Of a DNA stretch of 17,853 bases, positions 9,677-16,401 are shown in pieces. This stretch comes from ECT2AJA-044 sp965658225 (lineage in GTDB: Bacteria; Bacteroidota; Bacteroidia; Flavobacteriales; ECT2AJA-044). Both the position numbers and the translations under genes were made by a program. The stretch covers positions 1 through 17,853 of the forward strand of contig CBFHRK010000041.1 of assembly GCA_965658225.1 (NCBI GenBank), read 5' to 3'. Every line of letters begins with the position of its first letter. The first letter of the stretch is position 1. The notes below the pieces were generated by a model. It did not search any database. It saw only the letters and a list, made by a program, of their open reading frames with translations, and was not told the DNA's origin.

Positions 9677-9799
9677 ATGGAACAGCCCAATTTGCCGCCG
9701 CCTTTTTTTAAATCATGGCCAAGGATGTACGCCTTCCTATTGGGCTTCATGGCGATTTTAATTTTATTATTCCTCTGGATTACGCAAAGCTATAATTGA
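9677..9799 (+). CDS. 40-residue single-helix membrane protein coupled to the symporter
   Basis: A 40-codon frame from ATG 9677 to TGA 9797-9799. It starts one base after the deacetylase stop (9673-9675), and its stop overlaps the symporter ATG in TGATG, so it sits exactly between two genes of one operon. The N-terminus is short and proline-rich (MEQPNLPPPFFKSWPR) and is followed by one hydrophobic helix of about 20 residues (MYAFLLGFMAILILL then FLWITQSYN). The tight packing, the absence of any other use for this 120-base stretch and the coherent membrane-protein composition argue that it is real. By analogy with small membrane proteins encoded just before SSS transporters, such as YjcH before ActP and YhdT before PanF, it could be an accessory subunit or assembly factor. 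I do not recognise its family, so that role is inferred. Confidence 0.72.
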   Translation: MEQPNLPPPFFKSWPRMYAFLLGFMAILILLFLWITQSYN

Positions 9800-11508
9800 T
9801 GGAAACCCTCGATTGGATCGTTCTTTTTGGTACGCTATTCACTATCGTCGCTTATGGCACCTATAAAACGCGCCGACAAAGCGGACTCGAGTCGTATTTA
9901 AAGGGCGATAACCAAATGCGTTGGGCTACTATTGGCCTTTCCATTATGGCCACACAGGCCAGCGCCATTACCTTTTTAAGCACCCCCGGGAAGGCGTACG
10001 AATCGGGAATGGAATTCGTTCAGTTTTATATTGGCTTGCCCATTGCTATGGTGCTGTTGTCGGCGTTTGTGTTGCCTTTGTACTATAAACTCAAAGTATA
10101 TACGGCCTATGAGTATTTAGAATCGAGGTTCGATTTAAAAACTAGGATGTTCACTGCCTTCCTTTTCCTTGTTCAGCGCGGCCTAGCGGCCGGAATCACC
10201 ATCTACGCTCCGGCCATTATTTTATCGACCATGCTCGGTTGGGATCTTACGTTTACCAACTTGTTTGTTGGAATTCTGGTGATCATATATACCGTTTCTG
10301 GGGGAACCCGAGCAGTGAGCCTTACTCAAAAGTGGCAAATGGCCATTATAATGCTAGGTATGTTCATTGCATTTGGACTCATCATCCACTATTTACCAGA
10401 GGGTATTGGCCTTTCTCAAGCCACGGATATTGCTGGCTATATGGGGCGAATGAACATCATTAATACAGAATTTAACCTCGATAACCGATATACTATTTGG
10501 TCGGGTTTGTTTGGCGGTGTATTCTTATTTCTGAGCTACTTCGGTACCGACCAGTCCCAAGTACAACGTTATCTCGGTGGACGTGATTTAACAGAAAGTC
10601 GCATGGGCCTCATGTTTAACGGGCTTTTAAAAGTGCCGATGCAGTTCTTCATTTTGTTTGTTGGCGTCATGGTGTTTGTATTTTATCAATTCGAAAAACC
10701 ACCTGTATTTTTTAATCGTGCCGCTCAGGCACAAGTTGAAAATTCTATTGCTGCACCCGATTTGGCTGCGCTATCGATGACACACGACCTAGTTTGGGAT
10801 CAAAAAAAGGAGGCTCAGGAGGGTTTAATAAAAGCCATTGGTTTAAACGATGAAGCGCTTATAGAAACGGCATCAGGCCAAGTGAATGCCTACCAAAAAG
10901 AATTGGAGGATATTCGAGTAGAATATAAAGCCCTGGTTAAAAAGACGGATCCCGATTTAGAAACGAAGGATTACGATTATGTTTTTATCACTTGGGTAAT
11001 GACCTATTTGCCAACAGGGTTGGTGGGACTACTATTTGCAGTAATATTTTCAGCGGCGATGAGCTCAACTTCAAGCGAGCTGAATGCATTGGCAAGCACC
11101 ACTGTTATTGACTTTTATAAACGAAAGATCAAGCCGAACGGTAGCGACCGACATTATCTTATGGCTTCAAAAATGGCCACGGTAGGGTGGGGTATATTCG
11201 CTATTCTATTTGCTGTTTACGCAAATCTATTTGAAAATCTAATTGAGGCGGTAAACATTCTTGGCTCCTTGTTTTACGGAACTGTTTTGGGCGTTTTCCT
11301 AGTGGGGTTCTTTATTAAATTCGTGCGCGCTACGCCCGTATTCATTGCAGCCATTATAGCCGAGTTGAGCGTGCTCTTCTTGTACTTCTATTTCGGGAAC
11401 GACATCGGTTTCTTGTGGTACAACTTTATTGGTTGTGGAGCAGTAACCATCCTTGCTATTCTGCTGAATGTATTCATCCGAGCCAATCCAGCCGGAAAGG
11501 CTGATTAA
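9799..11508 (+). CDS. Sodium:solute symporter (SSS family)
   Basis: A 569-residue inner-membrane Na+-coupled transporter of the SSS/SLC5 family. ATG 9799 is preferred because it overlaps the stop of the 40-residue gene; the TTG one codon earlier is less likely. Family signatures include the N-terminal TRRQSGLESYLKGDNQMRW region (about 25-42), the TVSGGTRAV segment (about 165-173), GTDQSQVQRYLGGRD (about 249-263) and the Na+-site helix with FSAAMSSTSSELNA (about 417-430). A soluble stretch (about 300-390), rich in Lys, Glu and Gln with coiled-coil character, separates the helix ending FYQFEK from the helix before the Na+-site motif. The substrate cannot be read from the sequence; the upstream deacetylase suggests a sugar or amino sugar. 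Its stop overlaps the convergent marC-family stop. Confidence 0.93.
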   Translation: METLDWIVLFGTLFTIVAYGTYKTRRQSGLESYLKGDNQMRWATIGLSIMATQASAITFLSTPGKAYESGMEFVQFYIGLPIAMVLLSAFVLPLYYKLKVYTAYEYLESRFDLKTRMFTAFLFLVQRGLAAGITIYAPAIILSTMLGWDLTFTNLFVGILVIIYTVSGGTRAVSLTQKWQMAIIMLGMFIAFGLIIHYLPEGIGLSQATDIAGYMGRMNIINTEFNLDNRYTIWSGLFGGVFLFLSYFGTDQSQVQRYLGGRDLTESRMGLMFNGLLKVPMQFFILFVGVMVFVFYQFEKPPVFFNRAAQAQVENSIAAPDLAALSMTHDLVWDQKKEAQEGLIKAIGLNDEALIETASGQVNAYQKELEDIRVEYKALVKKTDPDLETKDYDYVFITWVMTYLPTGLVGLLFAVIFSAAMSSTSSELNALASTTVIDFYKRKIKPNGSDRHYLMASKMATVGWGIFAILFAVYANLFENLIEAVNILGSLFYGTVLGVFLVGFFIKFVRATPVFIAAIIAELSVLFLYFYFGNDIGFLWYNFIGCGAVTILAILLNVFIRANPAGKAD

Positions 11509-12149
11509 GTATTCAAATACAGGATTAAGTCCTTAATAATAGGTCGCAATCCGCTCAAGAAGAATTCAACGGCAATGACCATTACAATGAGCCCCATAAG
11601 GCGCATAAGAATTTTGCTGCCTGTGTCGCCGAGTATTTTCATGATTCTGCTCGCGCTTAATAATAGGAGCAGGGTAATTAGGCAAACAGCCAGTACACCA
11701 CCGTAAAAGGAAATTATTTCGGACCATGTTTGTGCTCGTTCTTTCAAAACAATGGCATTCGTAATGGCACCAGGCCCCGTGATCATGGGAATCGCTAAAG
11801 GTGTTATAGAAATATCACCTACGTATTCTTTTACAGACTGTCCCTGCGTTTTAGTGCGCTGAAGACGGGCTTGAAGCATATCTTGACCCACCATAAAAAA
11901 GATAATACCACCAACTATTCGAAAGGAGTGAACCGATATGCCAAAGAAGTTAAACATCAGCTGACCGCTAAAAGAAAAAAGAACAATCGTTATCAACGAA
12001 ACCACCATCGCTTTTTGAGCCGTGGCTTTGCGCTCATGGTTTTCTAAACCATCCGTCATGGTTAAAAATATAGGCAGCACGCCCAAGGGATTTATAATCG
12101 TAAAGAAGCTCGTGAATACGACCAGAAAAAATTCAAATTGCTCCGACAT
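11505..12149 (-). CDS. MarC-family integral membrane protein
   Basis: A 214-residue inner-membrane protein with about six hydrophobic helices, matching the MarC/NAAT family in length and layout. Characteristic segments are TIINPLGVLPIFLTMT (about 17-32), RIVGGIIFFMVGQDML (about 77-92), and ITPLAIPMITGPGAITNAIVL (about 115-135), which holds the family's conserved P-x-x-x-GPGAI core. The E. coli MarC name came from multiple antibiotic resistance, but the family's physiological role is unsettled; an export function has been proposed for some members. It appears to be a single-gene unit, with a promoter-like box upstream and a terminator separating it from the DUF2911 gene. At its 3' end it runs into the symporter gene with a four-base tail-to-tail overlap. 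Confidence 0.93.
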   Translation of the reverse strand: MSEQFEFFLVVFTSFFTIINPLGVLPIFLTMTDGLENHERKATAQKAMVVSLITIVLFSFSGQLMFNFFGISVHSFRIVGGIIFFMVGQDMLQARLQRTKTQGQSVKEYVGDISITPLAIPMITGPGAITNAIVLKERAQTWSEIISFYGGVLAVCLITLLLLLSASRIMKILGDTGSKILMRLMGLIVMVIAVEFFLSGLRPIIKDLILYLNT

Positions 12150-12169
12150 GTTGTATCTGAATTAAGTTG

Positions 12170-12177
12170 CAAAGGTG
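12170..12177 (-). promoter_or_regulatory. Candidate -7 box for the marC-family gene
   Basis: The minus strand reads CACCTTTG followed by CAAC, one mismatch from the Bacteroidota -7 consensus TAnnTTTG. The box ends 20 bases before the ATG. A TTGG lies about 19 bases upstream inside the loop of the terminator hairpin and could act as the -33 element, but that is speculative. Confidence 0.42.
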
Positions 12178-12182
12178 TAAAT

Positions 12183-12216
12183 AAAAAAGCCGCTACCCAA
12201 GTTGGATAGCGGCTTT
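12183..12216 (-). terminator. Intrinsic terminator downstream of the DUF2911 gene
   Basis: A perfect 10-base-pair stem is formed by AAAGCCGCTA (12186-12195) and TAGCGGCTTT (12207-12216), with two more C-G pairs possible past a mismatch. On the minus strand it is followed by a run of six T (complement of 12183-12188). It begins 22 bases past the DUF2911 stop and isolates the marC-family gene from upstream transcription. Confidence 0.88.
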
Positions 12217-12237
12217 AATATTAAAGACTTAGTCGTA

Positions 12238-13089
12238 TTACCAACCAGCCATATCTTCTTTCAATCCTTCTGCATATTGAAATTCTTTTCCGTCGGCTTT
12301 CGCCGTTTCTTCTCCAACTTCAATAGCCTTTTTCCCAACAATCTTAGCGCTCTTTACATCACCTGTTGCATTGAGAATCTGTGCCTTTACCCAGTAGGTA
12401 TACCAGCTTTTGTCGCCACCGCGGGCTAAAGATTCATTGATCCAATCTTTTCCCATATCCAGGTTAGTATTGCTATTTAAGCAATAGCTTGCCGCATTGC
12501 GGTATTTCTGCCAAGATGGGTCAATTTCAATAGCACTTTTAATATTCGCCATAGCGCGTTCTTGAACTTCAACAGATAATGGAACTTTCACATGATAGGT
12601 ATCCCACATCAAGTTTAAGATCCCGGCATTTTCAGTGATGTCACTGAACCAGAATTCAAGACGCTCTCCAGATTCATCTTCAATTTCCACTTGTGAAATA
12701 AAACGAGCTACTTCCTTCGACTCATCATAGTCTCCAGTTCCCCATAATTCGGTTTCTGAGTTTAACATCAGAACGCATTCTTTTTCTCCAGGAATTGAAA
12801 ACAAACTATAGGTTCCGGCCGGAACTGTAGTTGATCCAAAGTTGAATTCAGTAGAAGCCGTGAACTGATTTGCTTTGTTTGCTCCGGTTCTCCAGATCTC
12901 GTTGTAAGGAACTAGATCGCCGAAAATAGTACGTCCCTTTACGCCCGGACGGCTGTATTCCATTTTAAAATCAGTAAGTCCAATACGCTGCATGTTGGTA
13001 GCGGCCGGACTCGGTTGTGGTAGGTCTTGAGCGACCGATGGAGCTGCCATTAGGCCCACCATTGAAAGTATCAGTAATGCTTTTTTCAT
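12238..13089 (-). CDS. Exported DUF2911 protein with helical C-terminal extension
   Basis: A 283-residue protein with a signal peptide (MKKALLILSMVGLMAAPSVAQ, cut near residue 21). Residues about 22-175 match DUF2911, a domain frequent in Bacteroidota: PQPSPAATNMQRIGLTDF, YSRPGVKGRTIFG, LVPYNEIWRTGANKANQ, VPAGTYSLFSIPG and the closing MWDTYHVKVPL strand. The remaining residues (about 180-283) are predominantly helical and resemble degenerate TPR-like repeats. No function is established for DUF2911; it is probably a periplasmic or envelope protein. It lies downstream of ribH on the same strand with a 90-base gap and ends at a strong terminator, so it may have its own promoter or be the last gene of the TPR-ribH transcript. 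Confidence 0.88.
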   Translation of the reverse strand: MKKALLILSMVGLMAAPSVAQDLPQPSPAATNMQRIGLTDFKMEYSRPGVKGRTIFGDLVPYNEIWRTGANKANQFTASTEFNFGSTTVPAGTYSLFSIPGEKECVLMLNSETELWGTGDYDESKEVARFISQVEIEDESGERLEFWFSDITENAGILNLMWDTYHVKVPLSVEVQERAMANIKSAIEIDPSWQKYRNAASYCLNSNTNLDMGKDWINESLARGGDKSWYTYWVKAQILNATGDVKSAKIVGKKAIEVGEETAKADGKEFQYAEGLKEDMAGW

Positions 13090-13114
13090 AATCTCTTTTT
13101 GTTGATTTGGGTGT

Positions 13115-13122
13115 TAAAGATA
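13115..13122 (-). promoter_or_regulatory. Possible -7 box for the DUF2911 gene
   Basis: The minus strand reads TATCTTTA, one mismatch from TAnnTTTG, ending 25 bases before the ATG at 13089. No clear -33 element is seen. Weak evidence that the DUF2911 gene can be transcribed independently of ribH. Confidence 0.3.
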
Positions 13123-13179
13123 ATACAAAGAGCGACATGGGCGTCGCATTATATCGGTTACAAAAACGCTAAAGCGAAT

Positions 13180-13668
13180 TTATAGTTCACGCTTCAGAGC
13201 AACCATTTTTACGGCAGTAACGGCGGCTTCCGCACCTTTGTTCCCGTGCTTCCCTCCGGAACGATCTCTACTTTGCTCTATGTTATCGTCGGTGAGTACG
13301 CCAAATATAACCGGCGTATTCAAAAGTACATTAAGGTCTTTGATTCCGTGAGCAACAGCAGAGCATACATAATCGAAATGCGCTGTTTCACCGCGAATCA
13401 CGGAGCCTAAACATATAATTGCATCCAGATCACGTGATTTCTCAATGATCTTAGCTCCATAAACCAATTCGTAGCTGCCCGGAACGTTAAAGCGTTCTAT
13501 ATCTGATTCCGATACGCCACAGGCTTTTAATGCCTGAAAAGCTCCGGTGTAGAGTCCTTCCGTTATTTCTTCATTCCATTCAGAAACAACAATTCCGAAG
13601 CGCCAACCACTGGCGTTCGGAATTTTGTTGTAATCGATGTCCGATAAATTCTTGTGGATGGTTGCCAT
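13180..13668 (-). CDS. ribH: 6,7-dimethyl-8-ribityllumazine synthase
   Basis: Catalyses the penultimate step of riboflavin synthesis, condensing 5-amino-6-ribitylaminouracil with 3,4-dihydroxy-2-butanone 4-phosphate in the cytoplasm. From ATG 13668 the protein is 162 residues, normal for the family; a longer in-frame reading would run into the upstream gene. Conserved segments are VVSEWNEEI (about 27-35), RFNVPGSYELVYGAK (about 59-73), CLGSVIRGETAHFDYVC (about 86-102, with catalytic His97) and FGVLTDDNIEQ then RSGGKHGNKGAEAA (about 122-149). It starts one base after the stop of the TPR gene, so they share a transcript. No other rib genes and no FMN riboswitch are visible here, so regulation must be indirect or through the TPR gene promoter. 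Confidence 0.97.
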   Translation of the reverse strand: MATIHKNLSDIDYNKIPNASGWRFGIVVSEWNEEITEGLYTGAFQALKACGVSESDIERFNVPGSYELVYGAKIIEKSRDLDAIICLGSVIRGETAHFDYVCSAVAHGIKDLNVLLNTPVIFGVLTDDNIEQSRDRSGGKHGNKGAEAAVTAVKMVALKREL

Positions 13669-13669
13669 A

Positions 13670-14356
13670 TTATCCTTTGGCTTCCGCTCGAGCAATATAC
13701 TTTTCAATGTTTTGCGCTTCTCTTGAATCCGGAAATTCAGATTCAATGCGCTTGTACATTTTTAAAGCCGCTGCAGATTGATCTAATGATTCAGCAGTCA
13801 TACCCGCCTTCATTAAATAAAGGGGAGTGGTAAATGAGTTATCGCGGGCATTCGCAGCCTTCGTATAGTACTCTAATGCCTCTTCTGGTTGGTTAATTTG
13901 CGCAAAACAATCTCCAATAGCACCAAAATGAACAGCACTCAATATTTCATCATCACCGTCAAAGTCCTCTAAGAAGTCTATTGCAGATACGTAATCACCT
14001 TGTTGCATGTATGCTAAACCCGCATAATAGTTAGCAAGATTACCCGCTTTCGTACTTGAGAAATCACTAGCTACATCAATAAAACCTAAGTTAATACCGT
14101 TACCATTGAGTGCACCGTTCACATCATTCTTCTCGAATTGACGCTCAGCCCAAGCCATTTCAGTAGCCGCTTCTTTTTCAAGCGGCGCTTGAACGAGGTA
14201 TTTATACCCCTGAAACCCTCCAATAATTACAACGATTGCTGCAACTACTATCAGTAAAGTGTTCTGATTTTCTTCAATGTACTGTTCGGTTTTCGACAGT
14301 GCCTGCTCAACAGCTTCTAGTTGTTGATCTCCTTGACTTTTCTTCTGCTTGGCCAT
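13670..14356 (-). CDS. Membrane-anchored TPR protein (YfgM-like layout)
   Basis: A 228-residue protein from ATG 14356. This start is chosen over an upstream in-frame ATG at 14398 because MAKQKKSQGDQ begins a typical cytoplasmic tail and an AAGGA sequence lies just before it, while the upstream ATG precedes the promoter-like box. A charged helix (about 1-32) is followed by one transmembrane helix (about 33-49, LLIVVAAIVVIIGGF) and a soluble region with roughly three tetratricopeptide repeats (about 105-215; YYAGLAYMQQGDYVSAIDFL, FAQINQPEEALEYYTKA, AALKMYKRIESEFPDS). The layout matches YfgM, which in E. coli works beside the SecYEG/PpiD translocon, but TPR proteins are diverse and I infer only an envelope-assembly or scaffold role. 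ribH follows one base later. Confidence 0.85.
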   Translation of the reverse strand: MAKQKKSQGDQQLEAVEQALSKTEQYIEENQNTLLIVVAAIVVIIGGFQGYKYLVQAPLEKEAATEMAWAERQFEKNDVNGALNGNGINLGFIDVASDFSSTKAGNLANYYAGLAYMQQGDYVSAIDFLEDFDGDDEILSAVHFGAIGDCFAQINQPEEALEYYTKAANARDNSFTTPLYLMKAGMTAESLDQSAAALKMYKRIESEFPDSREAQNIEKYIARAEAKG

Positions 14357-14378
14357 GAATCCTTCTAAATTTGAGGCA

Positions 14379-14386
14379 CAAAAGTA
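14379..14386 (-). promoter_or_regulatory. Candidate -7 box for the TPR-ribH transcript
   Basis: The minus strand reads TACTTTTG, an exact match to TAnnTTTG. Initiation a few bases downstream would give a leader of about 16-20 bases containing AAGGA shortly before ATG 14356. No clear TTG-type -33 element is seen. Confidence 0.5.
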
Positions 14387-14457
14387 ATTCTTTTTCATAA
14401 AATTATGGTCATGGCTTCATCGACCTATTTCTTATCAATTAAACGAGGTCAATATTC

Positions 14458-14465
14458 TATCTTTG
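14458..14465 (+). promoter_or_regulatory. Candidate -7 box for recF, very close to the start codon
   Basis: TATCTTTG is an exact TAnnTTTG match, with only six bases between its last G and ATG 14472. Taking the usual distance from this element to +1, transcription would begin at or within about four bases of the A of ATG. No clear -33 element is seen. Confidence 0.52.
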
Positions 14466-14471
14466 GAGTCC

Positions 14472-15569
14472 ATGTATTTAAAGCAGCTTTCCCTCGTACA
14501 GTTCAAGAATTATTCGGAGATCAAACTTGATTTTGATGCTCAAATAAATTGTTTTGTTGGCCCGAATGGCGCGGGAAAGACCAATTTACTCGATGCCCTT
14601 TACTACTTGAGTTTTTGCAAGAGTTATTTTAATCCGGTCGACAGTCAGAATGTCCGGCACGGCGATGAATTCTTTGTTATAGAAGGCTGGTACGATCGAA
14701 AAGAACGTCCCGAGCACGTTTACGTAGGGGTTAAAAAAGGACAAAAGAAGTCGGTCCGAAGAAATAAAAAAGAATATAGTCGAATATCCGAACACATCGG
14801 ACTTTTCCCGCTTGTGATGATAAGTCCGGCCGATCGCGATCTTATTCTCGAAGGCAGTGAGGTAAGGCGCAAGTTCATGGACGGAGTTATATCACAAAGT
14901 AATAAAAGGTATTTAGACGATTTGCTCCAATACAACCGGGTATTGCAACAACGCAATAGTTTGTTGAAGTACTTCGCCGCAAACAGGAAGTTCGATGAAG
15001 CTTCACTTGAAATTTACGACGAACAACTAAATCCGCTCGCAGAGCGCATACACTCGGATAGAAAAGAATTCTTAGAAAAGTTTATTCCTATTTTCCAGAC
15101 CTATTACCAAGACATTAGTGGTGGCGCAGAGGAGGTGAACATAGACTATGAAACTAAGTTAGAAGGTAAAAGTCTTCAATTAGTATTGTTCGAAAGTCGC
15201 GATCGCGATCGTGCCCTTCAATACACCTCTCAAGGCGTGCACAAAGACGACTTGAAATTCACACTTCGCGACTATTCCGTCAAGAAAACAGGCTCTCAGG
15301 GCCAGCAAAAGACTTTTCTGATTGCCTTGAAATTAGCTCAGTTCAGCTTCTTGAAAGAGTTGACGGGCATCACCCCCATACTCTTACTCGATGATATTTT
15401 CGACAAACTCGATGACGATCGAGTAGGAGCGCTCATTCGCATGGTAGAAGAACACCGATTCGGTCAAATATTTATTTCCGACACTCATTACGACCGTACA
15501 GAGGAAATCGTGCGTCAATTCAATGAATCGTACCAAATGTTTCGCATTCAAGAGAATTCAGCCCAATGA
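14472..15569 (+). CDS. recF: DNA replication/repair ATPase RecF
   Basis: A 365-residue SMC/ABC-type ATPase that binds single-strand gaps at blocked forks and helps load RecA with RecO and RecR. ATG 14472 is chosen because MYLKQLSLVQFKNY is the family's normal N-terminus; a TTG three codons earlier overlaps the promoter-like box. Walker A is GPNGAGKT (residues 30-37), the ABC signature lies in TGSQGQQKT (about 273-281) and Walker B is ILLLDDIFDKLD (about 303-314, Asp307/Asp308). Length is normal for RecF. The stop overlaps the ATG of the DUF721 gene (ATGA, 15566-15569), so they are co-translated. It is divergent from the TPR gene across a 115-base gap carrying candidate promoters for both directions. 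Confidence 0.97.
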   Translation: MYLKQLSLVQFKNYSEIKLDFDAQINCFVGPNGAGKTNLLDALYYLSFCKSYFNPVDSQNVRHGDEFFVIEGWYDRKERPEHVYVGVKKGQKKSVRRNKKEYSRISEHIGLFPLVMISPADRDLILEGSEVRRKFMDGVISQSNKRYLDDLLQYNRVLQQRNSLLKYFAANRKFDEASLEIYDEQLNPLAERIHSDRKEFLEKFIPIFQTYYQDISGGAEEVNIDYETKLEGKSLQLVLFESRDRDRALQYTSQGVHKDDLKFTLRDYSVKKTGSQGQQKTFLIALKLAQFSFLKELTGITPILLLDDIFDKLDDDRVGALIRMVEEHRFGQIFISDTHYDRTEEIVRQFNESYQMFRIQENSAQ

Positions 15570-15853
15570 GAAACCAAGAAAAAAGTCTCGGCGAAATATT
15601 AAAACTCATGACTCGTGAATATGGCATGGAGTTAAAACTTCTTCAGGCCCAGGCTATTGATCTTTGGTATCGAGAAGCCCCACCGGTGTTTAAGGAGCAT
15701 GTTACCGAGGTGTTCATGAAAGATCGAACGATGTTTGTACGGCTCGATTCTGATGTCCTTAGGCACGAGCTTCACTATCATCGGAATACCTTGAAAGATC
15801 GTATCAACCTAGCGGTTGGACGCGCAATTATCGAGGATATCGTACTAAAATAA
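15566..15853 (+). CDS. DUF721/DciA-like helicase-loading protein
   Basis: A 95-residue protein, essentially a bare DUF721 domain: EILKLMTREYGM and LLQAQAIDLWYREAPPVFKEHV, then MKDRTMFVRLDSDVLRHELHYHR (about 52-74), which contains the family's strand-turn-helix core, and a closing INLAVGRAIIEDIVL. DUF721 proteins of the DciA type help load the replicative helicase DnaB in bacteria lacking DnaC or DnaI; assignment here rests on the domain and on its position. The gene overlaps recF by four bases, and pairing with recF is common in Bacteroidota, which supports a replication role. A terminator follows directly. Confidence 0.86.
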   Translation: MRNQEKSLGEILKLMTREYGMELKLLQAQAIDLWYREAPPVFKEHVTEVFMKDRTMFVRLDSDVLRHELHYHRNTLKDRINLAVGRAIIEDIVLK

Positions 15854-15890
15854 AAAAGGCGCCTCCATAAATGAAAGCGCCTTTCTTGAT
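15852..15890. terminator. Bidirectional terminator between the DciA-like gene and ndk
   Basis: AAAGGCGC (15855-15862) pairs with GCGCCTTT (15877-15884), with a loop that contains a small inner CAT/ATG pairing. On the plus strand the stem is followed by CTTGAT after TTT. On the minus strand it is followed by a run of six T (complement of 15852-15857). It serves the DciA-like gene, whose stop it touches, and the convergent ndk, whose stop lies about 22 bases away. Confidence 0.83.
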
Positions 15891-15906
15891 ACGTTATTCA
15901 CGTTCC

Positions 15907-16326
15907 TTAGAACTTTTCGCGTTCCGAAAAGAAGAAACTTCCTTCAATAGCCGCATTGTCATCTGAATCGCTACCGTGAATTGCATTGGCAGCAATGGAT
16001 TCCGCATACATTTTACGAATCGTACCTTCCGCAGCTTCCGCTGGGTTAGTAGCTCCGATTAAGGTTCTGAAATCTTCGACAGCATTATCTTTTTCTAGGA
16101 TTGCCGCAACGATGTGCCCTCCAGACATGTACTCCACTAATTCGCCATAAAATGGACGTTCAGCGTGCACAGCATAAAAAGCTTGCGCGTCTTTAATGGA
16201 CAATTGGGTCATTTTCATTGCAACAATGCGGAAACCTGCTCCGTTAATTTTTTCTAAGATCGCACCGATATGTCCGTTAGCAACGCCATCGGGCTTAATC
16301 ATTGTAAATGTTCTGTTTGTAGCCAT
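15907..16326 (-). CDS. ndk: Nucleoside diphosphate kinase
   Basis: Transfers the gamma phosphate of ATP to nucleoside diphosphates through a phosphohistidine intermediate, balancing NTP and dNTP pools. From ATG 16326 the protein is 139 residues, normal for the family. A longer in-frame reading to 16509 is rejected because it would overlap nrnA and add an unrelated N-terminus. Hallmarks are TFTMIKPDGVANGHIGAIL (about 6-24), ERPFYGELVEYMSGG (about 56-70), GATNPAEAAEGTIRKMYAE (about 91-109) and the active-site NAIHGSDS with His117. It is divergent from nrnA across 88 bases and convergent with the DciA-like gene through a shared terminator. Confidence 0.97.
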   Translation of the reverse strand: MATNRTFTMIKPDGVANGHIGAILEKINGAGFRIVAMKMTQLSIKDAQAFYAVHAERPFYGELVEYMSGGHIVAAILEKDNAVEDFRTLIGATNPAEAAEGTIRKMYAESIAANAIHGSDSDDNAAIEGSFFFSEREKF

Positions 16327-16331
16327 GGGTA

Positions 16332-16339
16332 CAAGAGTA
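16332..16339 (-). promoter_or_regulatory. Candidate -7 box for ndk, five bases before the start codon
   Basis: The minus strand reads TACTCTTG, one mismatch from TAnnTTTG, with five bases between its G and ATG 16326. If used, the mRNA would be leaderless or carry a leader of at most about three bases. Confidence 0.42.
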
Positions 16340-16401
16340 TAAGTGTTTGAGGGCGCGAAATTAGAACATATAATCCCTTTATCAAAGAGAATGCATTTGT
16401 T

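Noticed and set aside
13132..13176. Short hairpins between ribH and the DUF2911 gene (GCGAC/GTCGC at 13132-13147 and CGCT/AGCG at 13167-13176)
   Set aside because: Stems of four to five pairs with poor or partial T runs; too weak to call terminators, so it stays open whether ribH and the DUF2911 gene are co-transcribed.
14832..15210. Two copies of the 10-base palindrome GATCGCGATC in recF (14832-14841 and 15201-15210)
   Set aside because: Both lie in codons for Asp-Arg pairs that fit the protein; two copies in one gene are not enough to suggest a regulatory or uptake motif. Genome-wide counting would be needed.
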